Assembly: GCA_026014485.1 (NCBI GenBank)
Contig: JAOZIE010000001.1
Location: 145,094 to 209,093, forward strand
Reading direction: 5' to 3'
Source of the DNA: Candidatus Bathyarchaeota archaeon
GTDB taxonomy: Archaea; Thermoproteota; Bathyarchaeia; Bathyarchaeales; Bathycorpusculaceae
DNA: 64,000 bases
Shown here: in pieces, positions 16,932-25,735 of the stretch
Numbering within the stretch: the stretch's first letter is position 1
Layout of the letters: each line of letters begins with the position of its first letter
Program-made: the position numbers and the translations under genes
Notes under the pieces: model-generated
What the model saw: only the letters and a program-made list of their open reading frames with translations
Database searches by the model: none
Told to the model about the DNA's origin: nothing

Positions 16932-17063
16932 TCGAAAAGACCTAACGACCTCATGAATTTGACTGGCCAAAATGTAAAGGCAAAACAACTTCGATGAGGG
17001 ACACCGCAGTGCACGCTGGAAAATGGACTTAACCTGAGAATTTTCGCGCTGAAAAAGAAATAA
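16932..17063 (+). pseudogene. Relic of a second epimerase copy (C-terminus)
   Basis: The frame reads KRPNDLMNLTGQNVKAKQL, a stop, then LENGLNLRIFALKKK and TAA. This matches the C-terminal RPNDIMNLTGANAKARQL and EEGLELTIGALKQ of the epimerase at 14841-15839. It is a decayed duplicate. The rest of 16680-17430 shows no other recognisable gene, only scattered short frames. Confidence 0.65.
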
Positions 17064-17437
17064 ACTGCACATTAATAGAAAATGTCAAAGTAAAAGGCGT
17101 ACAATCTGCAAAATGCAAATGTAGAATTTGTCGTGTCGACACCAAGCTGCCAAAAAGGAAGCATAAGGCTTGGAACGAATTGAAACATAGTTAATGGTTG
17201 AAGCCTTGATTTTCCTGATGTTTAGTATCTTTGTTGTACTTTGTTGTACAATTGATGTTAAACCAAATGAGTGACATTAAACAACTGTTTAGGAGGGTCA
17301 GTAGGCAGAAGGGGTTAGAGGAGCTTGTATTATGCAAGGTTAACTAAGAGACTTTCGTTGTTTACGGGAGGCATGCTAACATCGGACAGATTCCTGCAAC
17401 CCAAGAAGAGTCACGTCTCCAAGTCTACGAGTTACGT

Positions 17438-17569
17438 ATGAAAAACCATCTATCCAGCCTTATTGACGTATGCAACATGGACGACGTTTTGGACCAAGCA
17501 ACAGACAAACAAGCAGCCTACATACTAGTAACACCACTGAAATCATTTAGAGAAGACTCAAACTTCTGA
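17438..17569 (+). other. Short open frame, possible gene remnant
   Basis: 43 codons from ATG 17438; the same frame is open upstream to a stop at about 17345 but has no start there. The peptide (MKNHLSSLIDVCNMDDVLDQ and onward) looks protein-like in composition, but no family is recognised. It is probably the end of a decayed gene. Two tandem copies of TTTGTTGTAC lie upstream at about 17230-17249. Confidence 0.25.
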
Positions 17570-17590
17570 AAAGAATAACAGGTTACTATG

Positions 17591-17611
17591 AAAGGGGCAA
17601 AAACCCCCTTT
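17591..17611 (+). terminator. Possible transcription terminator hairpin
   Basis: AAAGGGG pairs with CCCCTTT across a 7-base loop, followed by a T-containing AT-rich stretch. It lies 20 bases after the short frame above. The 410 bases from here to 18024 hold no recognisable gene. Confidence 0.4.
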
Positions 17612-18024
17612 AAAACTATTTTCTGTTTATAGCTTCCCCGATGTCCGTTTCTAAGTCAGGTCAAGAATTTAACAGAATCAGGTTTCACTTTAATTACACT
17701 CTCTCCTGTTGTGGAGTGTCGGTTCAACATCTTCTTTTTAAGGTTCTTTTTAATAATTCCACGACCCTGAGTAATTTACTATGAAAAGAAAGAGTGTAAT
17801 CGCTCCTAAAAGTAGCCAACTGGTGGATCCCAGGTTCATAACGTTCCAACCGCATTCCTTGTCGATTATCAGAAACATTTGAGGTTACCCCGACACTGCC
17901 GCATGTTTGCTTACCTTCAAAACTAATTCCGAAAAGCTACGATTGAGAATGTATCTAATCTAAAAGCTTAGAGTACCTTCAGGCATTAAGCAATGCACAA
18001 TCTTTACCATCGGAGGCTTAAAAC

Positions 18025-18249
18025 TTGGTTAAGTTTCAAAGGCGAATAGTGAAAAAGAGATATAAAAGAAACAAAGAGTACACGTACAATCGGTATTTGT
18101 TAGAGTTCCCAAGTAAGCTGAACGTAAAAATTGAACCTCACATATCTAAGAACTTCGATAATGTGTACGTCACCTTCACGGAAAATAGTGAGCAAGAAAG
18201 TGTAAACATATCACTTACGAGAAAGAACCCGAAAAAAGCTAACGCATAA
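18025..18249 (+). CDS. Small basic protein of unknown function
   Basis: 74 residues from TTG 18025, with a CGGAGG ribosome binding site about 9 nt upstream. The first 25 residues are strongly basic (FQRRIVKKRYKRNKEYTYNRYLLEFP); the rest forms likely beta strands (VYVTFTEN, SVNISLTRK). Proteins like this are common in archaeal plasmids and viruses, and the gene is the first of several small genes in an accessory stretch. No family is recognised. Confidence 0.5.
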   Translation: MVKFQRRIVKKRYKRNKEYTYNRYLLEFPSKLNVKIEPHISKNFDNVYVTFTENSEQESVNISLTRKNPKKANA

Positions 18250-18345
18250 AAACACCCCTAATAGGATACGATACCTTATTCCATGAAGTGTGCCCCCGCA
18301 ACATAATTTGAAAAACGAATTTTTACACATTCCCTGAAAAAATGG

Positions 18346-18527
18346 GCCTCGAAAAAACTTTCTGCATATAGAAACCTGCCTCGAAAAAACTATTCAAAAT
18401 ACACGAAGAAGCCATCGGCCAGCAATACCGATTCACATAAATCTGTCAATTTTGTAAACATTCAATGTCTCAAGTAATTTTCCCAATGGATTTCTCCACT
18501 CAGAATAATTTTGCCTCGATACAAACT
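18346..18527. repeat. Iteron-like short repeats
   Basis: GCCTCGAAAAAACT occurs at 18346-18359 and again at 18378-18391, 32 bases apart; a weaker copy GCCTCGATACAAACT begins near 18513. They lie in the 360-base gap (18250-18609) before a winged-helix gene and contain no gene. They could be operator or origin iterons of an element. Confidence 0.45.
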
Positions 18528-18609
18528 ACGATTGTGCTGATGATTAAAGTAATAAGTAACCTGTAGAGCCTAATTTAAATTTCACTTACCGGAGGGAAAC
18601 GGAAAAACT

Positions 18610-18996
18610 TTGGCGCGAAATAAGAGCAAAGGCACTTTACTTCGGGTTTTTAGTGGTCGAGAAGCTCGGTTAAACCGCGTCATATTTCTGATTCTATGCA
18701 CAAAACAACTCTTGACTAGCTACGAAATGTACCTTGAGATTAGAAAAGTCAAGGGCTTCAGGCATATAAAGAGGCAAAACGTCGACCGCCGAATAAAAGC
18801 TCTCCACGAGCAGTATTGGCTTAAGATAGATCGTGTAAAACCAGCGAAAGCGCACTTTCTATCTCCAGTATACAAGCTAACAATCAGAGCAATCGCTGCG
18901 ATGGAATTGAACAAGAAGAACCTAAATGAGTTTCTACAAACAGCCCCCGACGAGCAGCTTCAAAAACTAAGTGAAGTCCTTTCGGCGTATCCATAG
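18610..18996 (+). CDS. Winged-helix-like small protein
   Basis: 128 residues from TTG 18610, with a GGAGG site at 18592-18596. Residues about 30-90 read as a winged helix: LLTSYEMYLEIRKVKG, then IKRQNVDRRIKALHEQYWL as the recognition region and VYKLT as wing. The N-terminal 25 residues are basic. The C-terminus is helical and acidic. Probably a DNA-binding regulator of the local small genes; target unknown. Confidence 0.55.
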   Translation: MARNKSKGTLLRVFSGREARLNRVIFLILCTKQLLTSYEMYLEIRKVKGFRHIKRQNVDRRIKALHEQYWLKIDRVKPAKAHFLSPVYKLTIRAIAAMELNKKNLNEFLQTAPDEQLQKLSEVLSAYP

Positions 18997-19084
18997 GAGA
19001 TACGTCTCGTTATGGAAGCCTTTAACGAGATGATCTCTTTGTTTTAATGGATAGTTTTTATGCTGAGCCTCCGAGACCTTCACG

Positions 19085-19336
19085 GTGACTCATTTGGTTA
19101 ATCTTGTTGAAGAGTGGGAAGCCCTCGAAGAATATACGGGGGAAAAGTTGGGTTTTTACCAGATTTTAGACTGTGACGGCAAAGTGGAGGTTAGAATAGC
19201 CACTGGAAGGCTCGGTTTTAGGAGAGCTTTTGACAGGGCAGATGATATGTTGCTTGCGCGAATTTTATCTTTTTGCAGTAAGAGACAGTTCATCCAAATC
19301 AGCAAGAACGTTAGAGATGATGTCTTCTTCAAATAA
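19085..19336 (+). CDS. Small acidic protein of unknown function
   Basis: 83 residues from GTG 19085. Acidic N-terminus (LVNLVEEWEALEEYTGEKLGFY), then a beta segment (GKVEVRIATGRLGFRR) and a helical C-terminus. No family is recognised. A weak ribosome binding site only (CGGTGA overlapping the start). It is followed after 24 bases by a winged-helix gene and may be co-transcribed with it. Confidence 0.4.
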   Translation: MTHLVNLVEEWEALEEYTGEKLGFYQILDCDGKVEVRIATGRLGFRRAFDRADDMLLARILSFCSKRQFIQISKNVRDDVFFK

Positions 19337-19360
19337 ACAAGTAGGAAGGCGACCGGCTGT

Positions 19361-19657
19361 TTGGATCTAAAACGGTTACTTGCTTCTTCTATAAGACAAA
19401 GGATACTGGAGGCTCTTTCCGAGTCTAGAGGGATACTGCGTATGATGCAGCTTGTGCATAAAGTCGGCAGTCCTTATAACGAAGTTAACAGGAACTTGGC
19501 CATCTTGGAGGCAGAGGGCATAATCATTAACGACTGCTCTAAACCGGTTAAACATAGCGTCGTTAGAACAATAAGGCTGAACAGAGAAAACCCCAAAACC
19601 ACAACCTTGCTTCAAGCTCTGAAACTCTTGGGTAAGGAAAAAGAAGGTAAGCCGTAA
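19361..19657 (+). CDS. ArsR/MarR-like winged-helix regulator
   Basis: 98 residues from TTG 19361. It is a compact winged helix: SIRQRILEALSESRG, RMMQLVHKVGSPYNEVNRNLAILEAEGII as helix-turn-helix, and a wing with HSVVRTIRLNRENP. No ligand domain is present. It likely regulates neighbouring accessory genes. An AGGAAGG stretch about 15 bases upstream could serve as ribosome binding site. Confidence 0.6.
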   Translation: MDLKRLLASSIRQRILEALSESRGILRMMQLVHKVGSPYNEVNRNLAILEAEGIIINDCSKPVKHSVVRTIRLNRENPKTTTLLQALKLLGKEKEGKP

Positions 19658-19822
19658 GCCGCCGCTTATTACTGCCAATTTTTTGGCATCACACTGCTAT
19701 GTTGAACGAAAAACGTTAAACTAACTTAAAGGGAGGATGGAAAGTTTCTCCTTAAAAGTTTAATTTCGGAAATATCCCGTTCACCCTATTAAAGGCATCA
19801 AGCAAATGTCCTCTGAAGCAAA

Positions 19823-20134
19823 ATGCTAACTATAAAAAAACCAGAATGCCTAAAGGGGATAAAGTTAAGAAGCCCTACTTTAACAGTTAAGGGATTTGTT
19901 GTTTCTTGCGCCGACAATGCAAACGGTGCTGTTACCAGAAAATTTGATTGGGGAAACGCCCTTATTGATGCGGTCATCACGAGTGGGCTAACCTTTTTTA
20001 GTACATTGGGCGGCGGAACTGTGGCGGGATTGAGCTGCATATCTGGAGTAGAAGTTGCAATGGTAGCTGCTTTTACCCAGTTCTTCGTTTTTCTTGCTTT
20101 GAAGCGGGGTATAGTACAGACAAAAGAGACATAG
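19823..20134 (+). CDS. Small two-helix membrane protein (holin-like)
   Basis: 103 residues. The soluble N-terminal 40 residues are followed by two hydrophobic helices (about 45-68 with ALIDAVITSGLTFFSTLG, and 75-95 with VAMVAAFTQFFVFLALK) separated by a glycine-rich turn. The layout recalls small phage holins and other element-encoded membrane proteins, but no signature proves it. The 165 bases upstream contain an SD-less leader. The gene sits in the run of small accessory genes ending at a tRNA-end-like sequence at 20957. Confidence 0.5.
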   Translation: MLTIKKPECLKGIKLRSPTLTVKGFVVSCADNANGAVTRKFDWGNALIDAVITSGLTFFSTLGGGTVAGLSCISGVEVAMVAAFTQFFVFLALKRGIVQTKET

Positions 20135-20292
20135 GTTGGAGAACTAATCTTTGAAGGCTTGTGTTCACTTCAGATTAGTAAGCTCTTTTCTAGTTAAGGT
20201 GCCAAGAATCTGAAGAGCACTACTGTTTCTGTCGGGTGGCATATTTCATAAACACCTCGTTGTCCTTAAACTAAATAATCTGGACTGGTTTG

Positions 20293-20544
20293 ATGGAGAA
20301 ACGTAATATGCTCCAAATAGAATTTCCCCCAACACCAATTCTGCTCAAAGGCCAAGAACCCCCTGTTAATGAAAAACCGTACGTCGTTACCTTCGACTAT
20401 TCTTGGTCTGATAAAAATGAACGAAACATCGCAAACGGTTGTCCCACTAAAAAGGCGAGTACCAATTCCGGTTATTCAACTCTGCCTTCTTTCGAGGGTG
20501 AAGTCACGGTAACGTTTCCAAGCAAGGGAAAACAAAGGAGGTGA
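20293..20544 (+). CDS. Small protein of unknown function, upstream of a zinc-knuckle gene
   Basis: 83 residues from ATG 20293 (a TTG lies directly before it; ATG 20308 is also possible). Proline-rich N-terminal half (IEFPPTPILLKGQEPPVNEKP), then a serine/threonine-rich part. No motifs are recognised. The stop overlaps the GGAGGTGATG of the next small gene, which suggests co-translation. Confidence 0.4.
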   Translation: MEKRNMLQIEFPPTPILLKGQEPPVNEKPYVVTFDYSWSDKNERNIANGCPTKKASTNSGYSTLPSFEGEVTVTFPSKGKQRR

Positions 20545-20553
20545 TGTTTGGCC

Positions 20554-20697
20554 ATGACAACATCTAATTTTACCTGTCCAAACTGCGGCAGCACAGTTGA
20601 ACAGAGCAGATGCCAAGGCTGCAGAAGGAAAATCCACAGCTACAAATGCCCAAAATGCGGCGCAGACGTCCCAAACCCAGAATACAAAAGACCATAA
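20554..20697 (+). CDS. 47-residue zinc-ribbon protein with three CxxC knuckles
   Basis: ATG 20554 lies 8 bases after a very strong GGAGGTGAT site (20537-20545). The 47 residues have CPNC (8-11), CQGC (20-23) and CPKC (32-35), so a zinc ribbon with a spare pair is likely. Small proteins like this are frequent in archaea and may bind nucleic acid or assist larger proteins. No specific role can be assigned. It is short but well supported by the ribosome binding site and cysteine spacing. Confidence 0.6.
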   Translation: MTTSNFTCPNCGSTVEQSRCQGCRRKIHSYKCPKCGADVPNPEYKRP

Positions 20698-21059
20698 AAC
20701 CATCAAGTGTCCAATGTTGATCGCTACTAACGTCCGTTTATCCCTTTTCAGGTGCTAATTTAATCCTGCTCGGTGACTCTTGCCGATTTTTCCAAAAAGA
20801 GCCTCAGCAAAACAATCAGCAATCTTTTTGCATACCCTCTACTTCAAGTTTAATTCCACAATACAAAAATACCTAAACACAGAAAGTAGAAGGCAGCAAC
20901 AATGAACATAAAACTGGGAATTGTGAAACGACGGTTTAAACGACGGCGTTAAGCTAGCCCGCAGCACCATACAAACCCCAGAAATAGGGGCTTGTTTTGA
21001 GCAGTTTTTCGCTATCCCAACGCTAGAAATGCTGCTCTGTAGCTTGTCAGCTACACCCA
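20698..21059. other. Intergenic region with a second tRNA 3'-end-like sequence
   Basis: No gene is seen in these 360 bases. At 20957-20969 the sequence GCCCGCAGCACCA repeats exactly the last 13 bases of the tRNA fragment ending at 5509. The T-arm in front of it is degenerate (GGCGTTAAGCTAGCCC), and no rest of a tRNA is present. It may be an old attachment site. Confidence 0.4.
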
Positions 21060-21749
21060 TTATTTGTCGCTGTATCTTATGTAGTAGTAGAATATGAGGG
21101 CGGTTGCTGTGACGCTTCCGCCTCCGAAAACAAGCATCAAACAGGGGTTGTTCCTGATGAAACCGATTGCGAGTGACCCCCAAAAGATGAATACTGTAAC
21201 AGCGGCCACTGAAAGAAGCATAGCCCCTATTGTAACTGAGAGTGCAAAAGAGAAAATGCGGGTCTGAGCCATGTCGATTTCCTGTTTGGTAGCGCCTCTT
21301 GACAGCAGTTCTTTACGGTTTTCTAAGATTTTTGTTGTGTAGCTCAAAAAGATGAGGCATAAGACAGCTACCATTGCGGTGATGACGGTGAAGTTGAAGT
21401 TGCTGTAAGTCGCGGTGTTCGCTCTGAAAACTGGAAACCAAACTGCCGAGGATAACGGCAGCACTGAAAAAATTAGCGTTGCAGAAATAAAGATTGCCAG
21501 GAGGGTAATTTTATGTTTGCCTCCGAGAAGGAAAGTTAACGCCACCAGGGCAACGAAGATACCAAACATCAGAGTTTGGATAAGTTGGTCAAGACTTGAC
21601 ACGGAGGGTAGTATAAGGTGCAACAACTGCAGTGTAGTTGAAGTAGCCAAGCGGCAGGCTTCTGTCTGGACAAAACGGGCAAAGGTGACTACTGCAAGAA
21701 TAACTAAAGTTACAAACTGCGCTATGTACACGGTGGTTTGGCTATTCAT
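21060..21749 (-). CDS. Multi-pass membrane protein, last gene of the MoxR/DUF58 operon
   Basis: 229 residues with about six hydrophobic segments (near 7-25, 58-80, 82-105, 120-140, 170-192, 203-222). No family is recognised. The start overlaps the stop of the DUF58 gene by 4 bases, so it is co-translated with it. It probably supports the membrane complex of the operon. Confidence 0.55.
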   Translation of the reverse strand: MNSQTTVYIAQFVTLVILAVVTFARFVQTEACRLATSTTLQLLHLILPSVSSLDQLIQTLMFGIFVALVALTFLLGGKHKITLLAIFISATLIFSVLPLSSAVWFPVFRANTATYSNFNFTVITAMVAVLCLIFLSYTTKILENRKELLSRGATKQEIDMAQTRIFSFALSVTIGAMLLSVAAVTVFIFWGSLAIGFIRNNPCLMLVFGGGSVTATALIFYYYIRYSDK

Positions 21750-23611
21750 CTCCGTTTCACCTCTCGCAGTAACATGTGGCTGAGCGGTTGCGCGGTTGGA
21801 TTCCAGTCTACTACTGTGGCGCCTGCTTGGCGGAGTCTGGATTTCAACGGGTAGCCTTTGGCTTGAAGGATCTTAGCGCTTATTTTTTCTTCTTCTGTTT
21901 TTGCGGCAAAATAGTAGCTTTCGACGTTTATAACTAGCACAGATAGCGTTGTTCTTCTTCTGCTGTATTTAGCGAGTTCCTTGATGTCTTCGATCAAGTC
22001 GGATGTTTTGTCTTCGGTTAATGCGGTGATTATTATGCTGAGAGGGCTGTTTCCTATAAGAAATCGTCTGCATCTTTGTATTGCTTCTCGGAGCGGTTCC
22101 GGTCTGCCCATTTCCATGCGAAGAAGCTCTCGTGAAATCTTGAATCTTTGTCTTCTGCCGATGTCTGGGTAAACCATTGTGTGACGTTTGTTGTATGCGT
22201 AGACTCCGACAAAGCAGTCTCGTTCAAGGTAGTACTGTGAAAGGTCGTTTGCTGCAATGATGGCGTTTTCAAAGGCGTTGCTGATTGTCGTGCCGTGTGA
22301 GCCCATGGAGTATGATCCGTCTATGAATATCCAGACGAATTTCTTTCCCTCTTTTTCGAATTCGTTGATGAATGGTTTATTTAAGAAACCGCTGGATAAT
22401 CTGGCGGTTACTTTCCAGTTGATGTTCTTGTAGGGGTCTCCTGTGCTGTATTCTCGGATTTCTTTGAAGTCGGTTGTGACAATTCCCAGTCGACTTTGAG
22501 CGCCTAGTGGAAGGGGCAATTTGGAGAGTGCTTTTGTGTTTCTGATTTTTCTGAGTGGAAGCGATCTTAGCTGTACGGTGAAGGCTTGCTTTTGTGTAAA
22601 TTGTCCGCATAGTGTTTGTCTTAGTCCTAGTGCGTGTCTGAATTCCCATTCGATTCTGTCAAAGGCGTAGATACCGCGTTTGGTACACCTAACTTTGAAG
22701 CTTATTGTATCTTTTTTATCTTTGAAGCCTTTCCAGATTATTTTAAGGTTGTTGCCTTCTACGAGTTCGAAGTGTTCGGGAATTACGTCGCGGGCAATTA
22801 GCAGTCCTAAGCCTCCGTTGATTGTTACGTCGGTTGTTACTTCGATGTCTTCGCCGACGATGCAGGTAGTTTTGATTTCTCGACGTTTGAATTGTGTCAG
22901 TTTGGGTTGGTTGAAGACTAAGCCTAGTGCCACGAAGAATAGTGGAATCAGTCCGACGTATAGGAAAATGGGGTTTGCGAAAAGGATACTTGATAAAAGC
23001 ATCACTGCAAACAAAGACAGGTAACTTATTGGCGTTTTTGTTATGGTAGCTCGCAGATTTGTTGTTCGTTGGTTTAAGAAATCAGTGTACATGCTTCTTC
23101 GGATTTCGAAATTTTGTTCTCCTTGGCTTTCAGATTGCTGCAGTCTTTGATCTGCTGTTATAAATCGGGGCAGGTTTTCGTGTACCGCTTCGTAGTGTTG
23201 AAGCATTTTTTGTTCTGAGGGAAAGGTTTTTCCGCATTTGGGGCAGTTGGTTTCGATGTCGTTTGTTGCTAGCCAGGTTATCTCTCGGGGTTTTTTCTGT
23301 TGATTTTCTTTTTTGGGTATTTTGGTTGGTTGATTGTAGATGAATTCGTAGCAGTTGCTGCATAGTTTTCTTTTTTCGTAGGGGTTGTCTGGGTGTTTAA
23401 TGTTGATGCTTATCGTGTCGTAGAAATTTTTTTCTTTGAAGCTCAGGGGTTTTCCACAGCGGGCGCATTTTTCTTTTCGGTTAAAGGCGTATCCGATTAT
23501 GAATATAATTATGGCTATCGTTAATGCCATGACTAGAGGAGTGTTTATGAGCAGTAGGAGGAAACTTGTTATGATTGCTAAGAAAGCAGATTGTAGCAAC
23601 CCAGAAGCCAT
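21746..23611 (-). CDS. DUF58 / VWA-like protein with N-terminal zinc fingers
   Basis: 621 residues. Two hydrophobic helices (about 5-37) are followed by a CARCGKP...CSNC zinc ribbon (about 48-87) and a C2H2-like finger CPKC...HYEAVH (about 118-140). A second pair of membrane helices lies near 195-235. The C-terminal half is the DUF58 domain: YSTGDPYKNINWK and a VWA-like DGSYSMG (about 430) that would bind a metal. DUF58 proteins work with MoxR ATPases as chaperone-like assembly factors. The zinc fingers are an addition not usual in bacterial members. It is located between the MoxR gene and a membrane gene with overlaps or short gaps. Confidence 0.8.
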   Translation of the reverse strand: MASGLLQSAFLAIITSFLLLLINTPLVMALTIAIIIFIIGYAFNRKEKCARCGKPLSFKEKNFYDTISINIKHPDNPYEKRKLCSNCYEFIYNQPTKIPKKENQQKKPREITWLATNDIETNCPKCGKTFPSEQKMLQHYEAVHENLPRFITADQRLQQSESQGEQNFEIRRSMYTDFLNQRTTNLRATITKTPISYLSLFAVMLLSSILFANPIFLYVGLIPLFFVALGLVFNQPKLTQFKRREIKTTCIVGEDIEVTTDVTINGGLGLLIARDVIPEHFELVEGNNLKIIWKGFKDKKDTISFKVRCTKRGIYAFDRIEWEFRHALGLRQTLCGQFTQKQAFTVQLRSLPLRKIRNTKALSKLPLPLGAQSRLGIVTTDFKEIREYSTGDPYKNINWKVTARLSSGFLNKPFINEFEKEGKKFVWIFIDGSYSMGSHGTTISNAFENAIIAANDLSQYYLERDCFVGVYAYNKRHTMVYPDIGRRQRFKISRELLRMEMGRPEPLREAIQRCRRFLIGNSPLSIIITALTEDKTSDLIEDIKELAKYSRRRTTLSVLVINVESYYFAAKTEEEKISAKILQAKGYPLKSRLRQAGATVVDWNPTAQPLSHMLLREVKRR

Positions 23612-23614
23612 TAG

Positions 23615-24589
23615 CTAAGTTCCTCGTGTCCAGTCTTTGGGCACTTCCACTCCTTCAACTATTTCGTCAATTATGTCGCGAGGGTTAACGCCTTCCAGTG
23701 TTTGTTCCACTTTGAGGATTATTCTGTGGGACAGCACATCCTTTGCGAGAAGTTTCACGTCATCGGGGGTTACGAAGTCGCGTCCATAGGATGCGGCTAT
23801 GGCTCTTGCGACTTTTAGCATTGATAGACCGCCTCTCGGGCTTGAGCCAATCTCAATTTGGAAGTGCTCTCGTGTTTTGCGGACTATTTTTAGAACATAT
23901 TCGATGATTTTTTGGTCAAAGTACACGTTGTTTTCACATGTTTCCTGCATTTCTTTGAAGGTTGCTTGGTCTATTGTTGGAGATATTTCGTCTGTTGGGT
24001 CATCTTTTTTCCAATCGATTCGTCGTTTTAGGATTTTGCATTCTTCTTCTATGGTACTTACGTAACCGGTGCTTAGTTTGATGGCGAATCTGTCAATTTG
24101 CGCTTCGGGAAGAGGGTATGTGCCTTCTAGTTCTATTGGGTTTTGAGTTGCAATAACAAAAAAGGGTGGAACAAGTTTGTGTGTGGCTCCTTCGATGGTC
24201 ACTTGCTGCTCTTCCATAGCTTCTAGTAGTGCGGATTGAGTTTTAGGTGGGGAGCGGTTAATTTCGTCTGCTAGCAACACATTAGTGAATATAGGTCCTT
24301 TTTCTAGGGCGAAGGCAGAGTTTTCGTGTCTCCAGACCCGTGTTCCAATAATATCTGAGGGCAGAAGGTCGGGTGTAAACTGTATTCGACCCCAGTTGCA
24401 GCCTATAGATTTGGCAAAGGTTTTTGTCAACAGGGTTTTTCCTAGACCAGGATTGTCTTCGAACAACACGTGGCTGTTTGATAATCCGGCGCATAGGAGT
24501 TTTCTTAGGAGGAGTTCTTCTCCTACGAACACTTTGTCCACACTTTCAAGGATTTTGTCGCAGTTTTTTTTCATTTCTTTGAAATCCAT
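23615..24589 (-). CDS. MoxR-family AAA+ ATPase
   Basis: 324 residues. Walker A is EDNPGLGKTLLTK (about 39-51), Walker B is VLLADEINRSPPKTQSALLEAMEE (about 103-126), sensor 1 is VIATQNPIE, and the MoxR-type PEAQIDRF arginine-finger region follows. MoxR ATPases act with VWA/DUF58 partners to mature or insert metal or cofactors into protein complexes. Its partner is the next gene, 3 bases away. Length is normal for the family. No frameshift. Confidence 0.92.
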   Translation of the reverse strand: MDFKEMKKNCDKILESVDKVFVGEELLLRKLLCAGLSNSHVLFEDNPGLGKTLLTKTFAKSIGCNWGRIQFTPDLLPSDIIGTRVWRHENSAFALEKGPIFTNVLLADEINRSPPKTQSALLEAMEEQQVTIEGATHKLVPPFFVIATQNPIELEGTYPLPEAQIDRFAIKLSTGYVSTIEEECKILKRRIDWKKDDPTDEISPTIDQATFKEMQETCENNVYFDQKIIEYVLKIVRKTREHFQIEIGSSPRGGLSMLKVARAIAASYGRDFVTPDDVKLLAKDVLSHRIILKVEQTLEGVNPRDIIDEIVEGVEVPKDWTRGT

Positions 24590-24598
24590 TTTTTTGTC

Positions 24599-25735
24599 TC
24601 ACCAGTTTTTTCTAAATATGTCAGTATTTAGGTTTTGGATGGTTTTTTCTAACACTTGTTTTCTTTTTTGGAGCCGTTCTTCTTGAGCGAAGCCAGCTTC
24701 CCATGAAAAGATTAGTCTTGCTTTTGGGGGGTCTTGGTAGTTTATGAGGTCATTTAGGGCGGTCTCGATGAGGTATTCTGAGACGTCACGGTCGTTTAGA
24801 AAGTTAAATAGGAAAAGGAGGACGCCGTTCTTTTTGCCCTGCTGCAAAAACAAGTCTACGTTTTGGGAAAGTTTTTCAAATTCCTCTGTGGTTTTGAAGT
24901 TGAGCTCTTGTTTGTGTTTCCCCCAGTTCTCTAGAACCATTGGGGCTGAAATTTGATTGAGGTTTGACCTCATTTTGAAATAGCCAGCTGAGGCAAGTAC
25001 TCCAACGAATCCCCATTCGCCGATAAGTGTAAAGTTGGGGTTCATTCCGAAGAATGCGGGTCTGAGCAGAAACAGATAGGCGGCTGCAACTGAACCAATG
25101 ATAAATTTTTGTAGGCTGCGAGTCCCGATCCAGTCTCCTATCTTTTTGAGGGCTGCTTTTTTGGCGTAGCTAAATGGATAGAACAATGCGGTTGCTGCAG
25201 CGAAAAAGAAGCCGCAGGTGAAAATGTCGATTTCTACGGTAAGGTCTGTTGGGAAGTAGTCTAGGGCGGCGAATCTGAAAATGACGCCTATCCCTATAAC
25301 CATAAAAAATTTTACGAGGGCAAACAAAGAGATTTGTTTGTATTCCAAGAGGATCTTTTCTAGAGTGTAGTATCCAGATGCAGCTATAATCATTAGAAAA
25401 ATGTAGATACCTAAAATCTGAATTTGGGATGTTATGAGTTCGCTGGTAACTACAAAGAATGCGCCAAACGCAAGGGCAAATCCGAGCAGCAATCCTATTA
25501 TGGCTGAAACCAAGGTACCTTTGAAAAGTGTCTTGAAGATGCTTGCAGCTGCTAAGGATGATACTGTGGCTAAAATGAAGGGAAGACCACTGTTTAGAGT
25601 TGTGAAGACAAACTGCAGGTTATCATTTGAGCTTGTTGGCATCAAGTTGAATTCAAAGAGGACAATTAGAATAATTGCTATGGAAAGGTAGGCGGCGATT
25701 ATTAGGGCTACTTTTTGTGTTGTTTCTTTGTCCAT
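24599..25735 (-). CDS. Multi-pass membrane protein of the MoxR operon
   Basis: 378 residues; about eight hydrophobic helices in residues 8-255, then a soluble helical tail of about 120 residues ending in a basic KRKQVLEKTIQ region. The family is not recognised. The start directly abuts the stop of the transglutaminase gene and the stop is 9 bases before moxR, so it is inside the operon. It may be a membrane platform for the MoxR/DUF58 pair. Confidence 0.6.
   Translation of the reverse strand: MDKETTQKVALIIAAYLSIAIILIVLFEFNLMPTSSNDNLQFVFTTLNSGLPFILATVSSLAAASIFKTLFKGTLVSAIIGLLLGFALAFGAFFVVTSELITSQIQILGIYIFLMIIAASGYYTLEKILLEYKQISLFALVKFFMVIGIGVIFRFAALDYFPTDLTVEIDIFTCGFFFAAATALFYPFSYAKKAALKKIGDWIGTRSLQKFIIGSVAAAYLFLLRPAFFGMNPNFTLIGEWGFVGVLASAGYFKMRSNLNQISAPMVLENWGKHKQELNFKTTEEFEKLSQNVDLFLQQGKKNGVLLFLFNFLNDRDVSEYLIETALNDLINYQDPPKARLIFSWEAGFAQEERLQKRKQVLEKTIQNLNTDIFRKNW

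Noticed and set aside
20900-20970. Complete tRNA gene
   Set aside because: Only the last 13 bases match a tRNA end; no acceptor 5' strand, D-arm or anticodon arm can be built.
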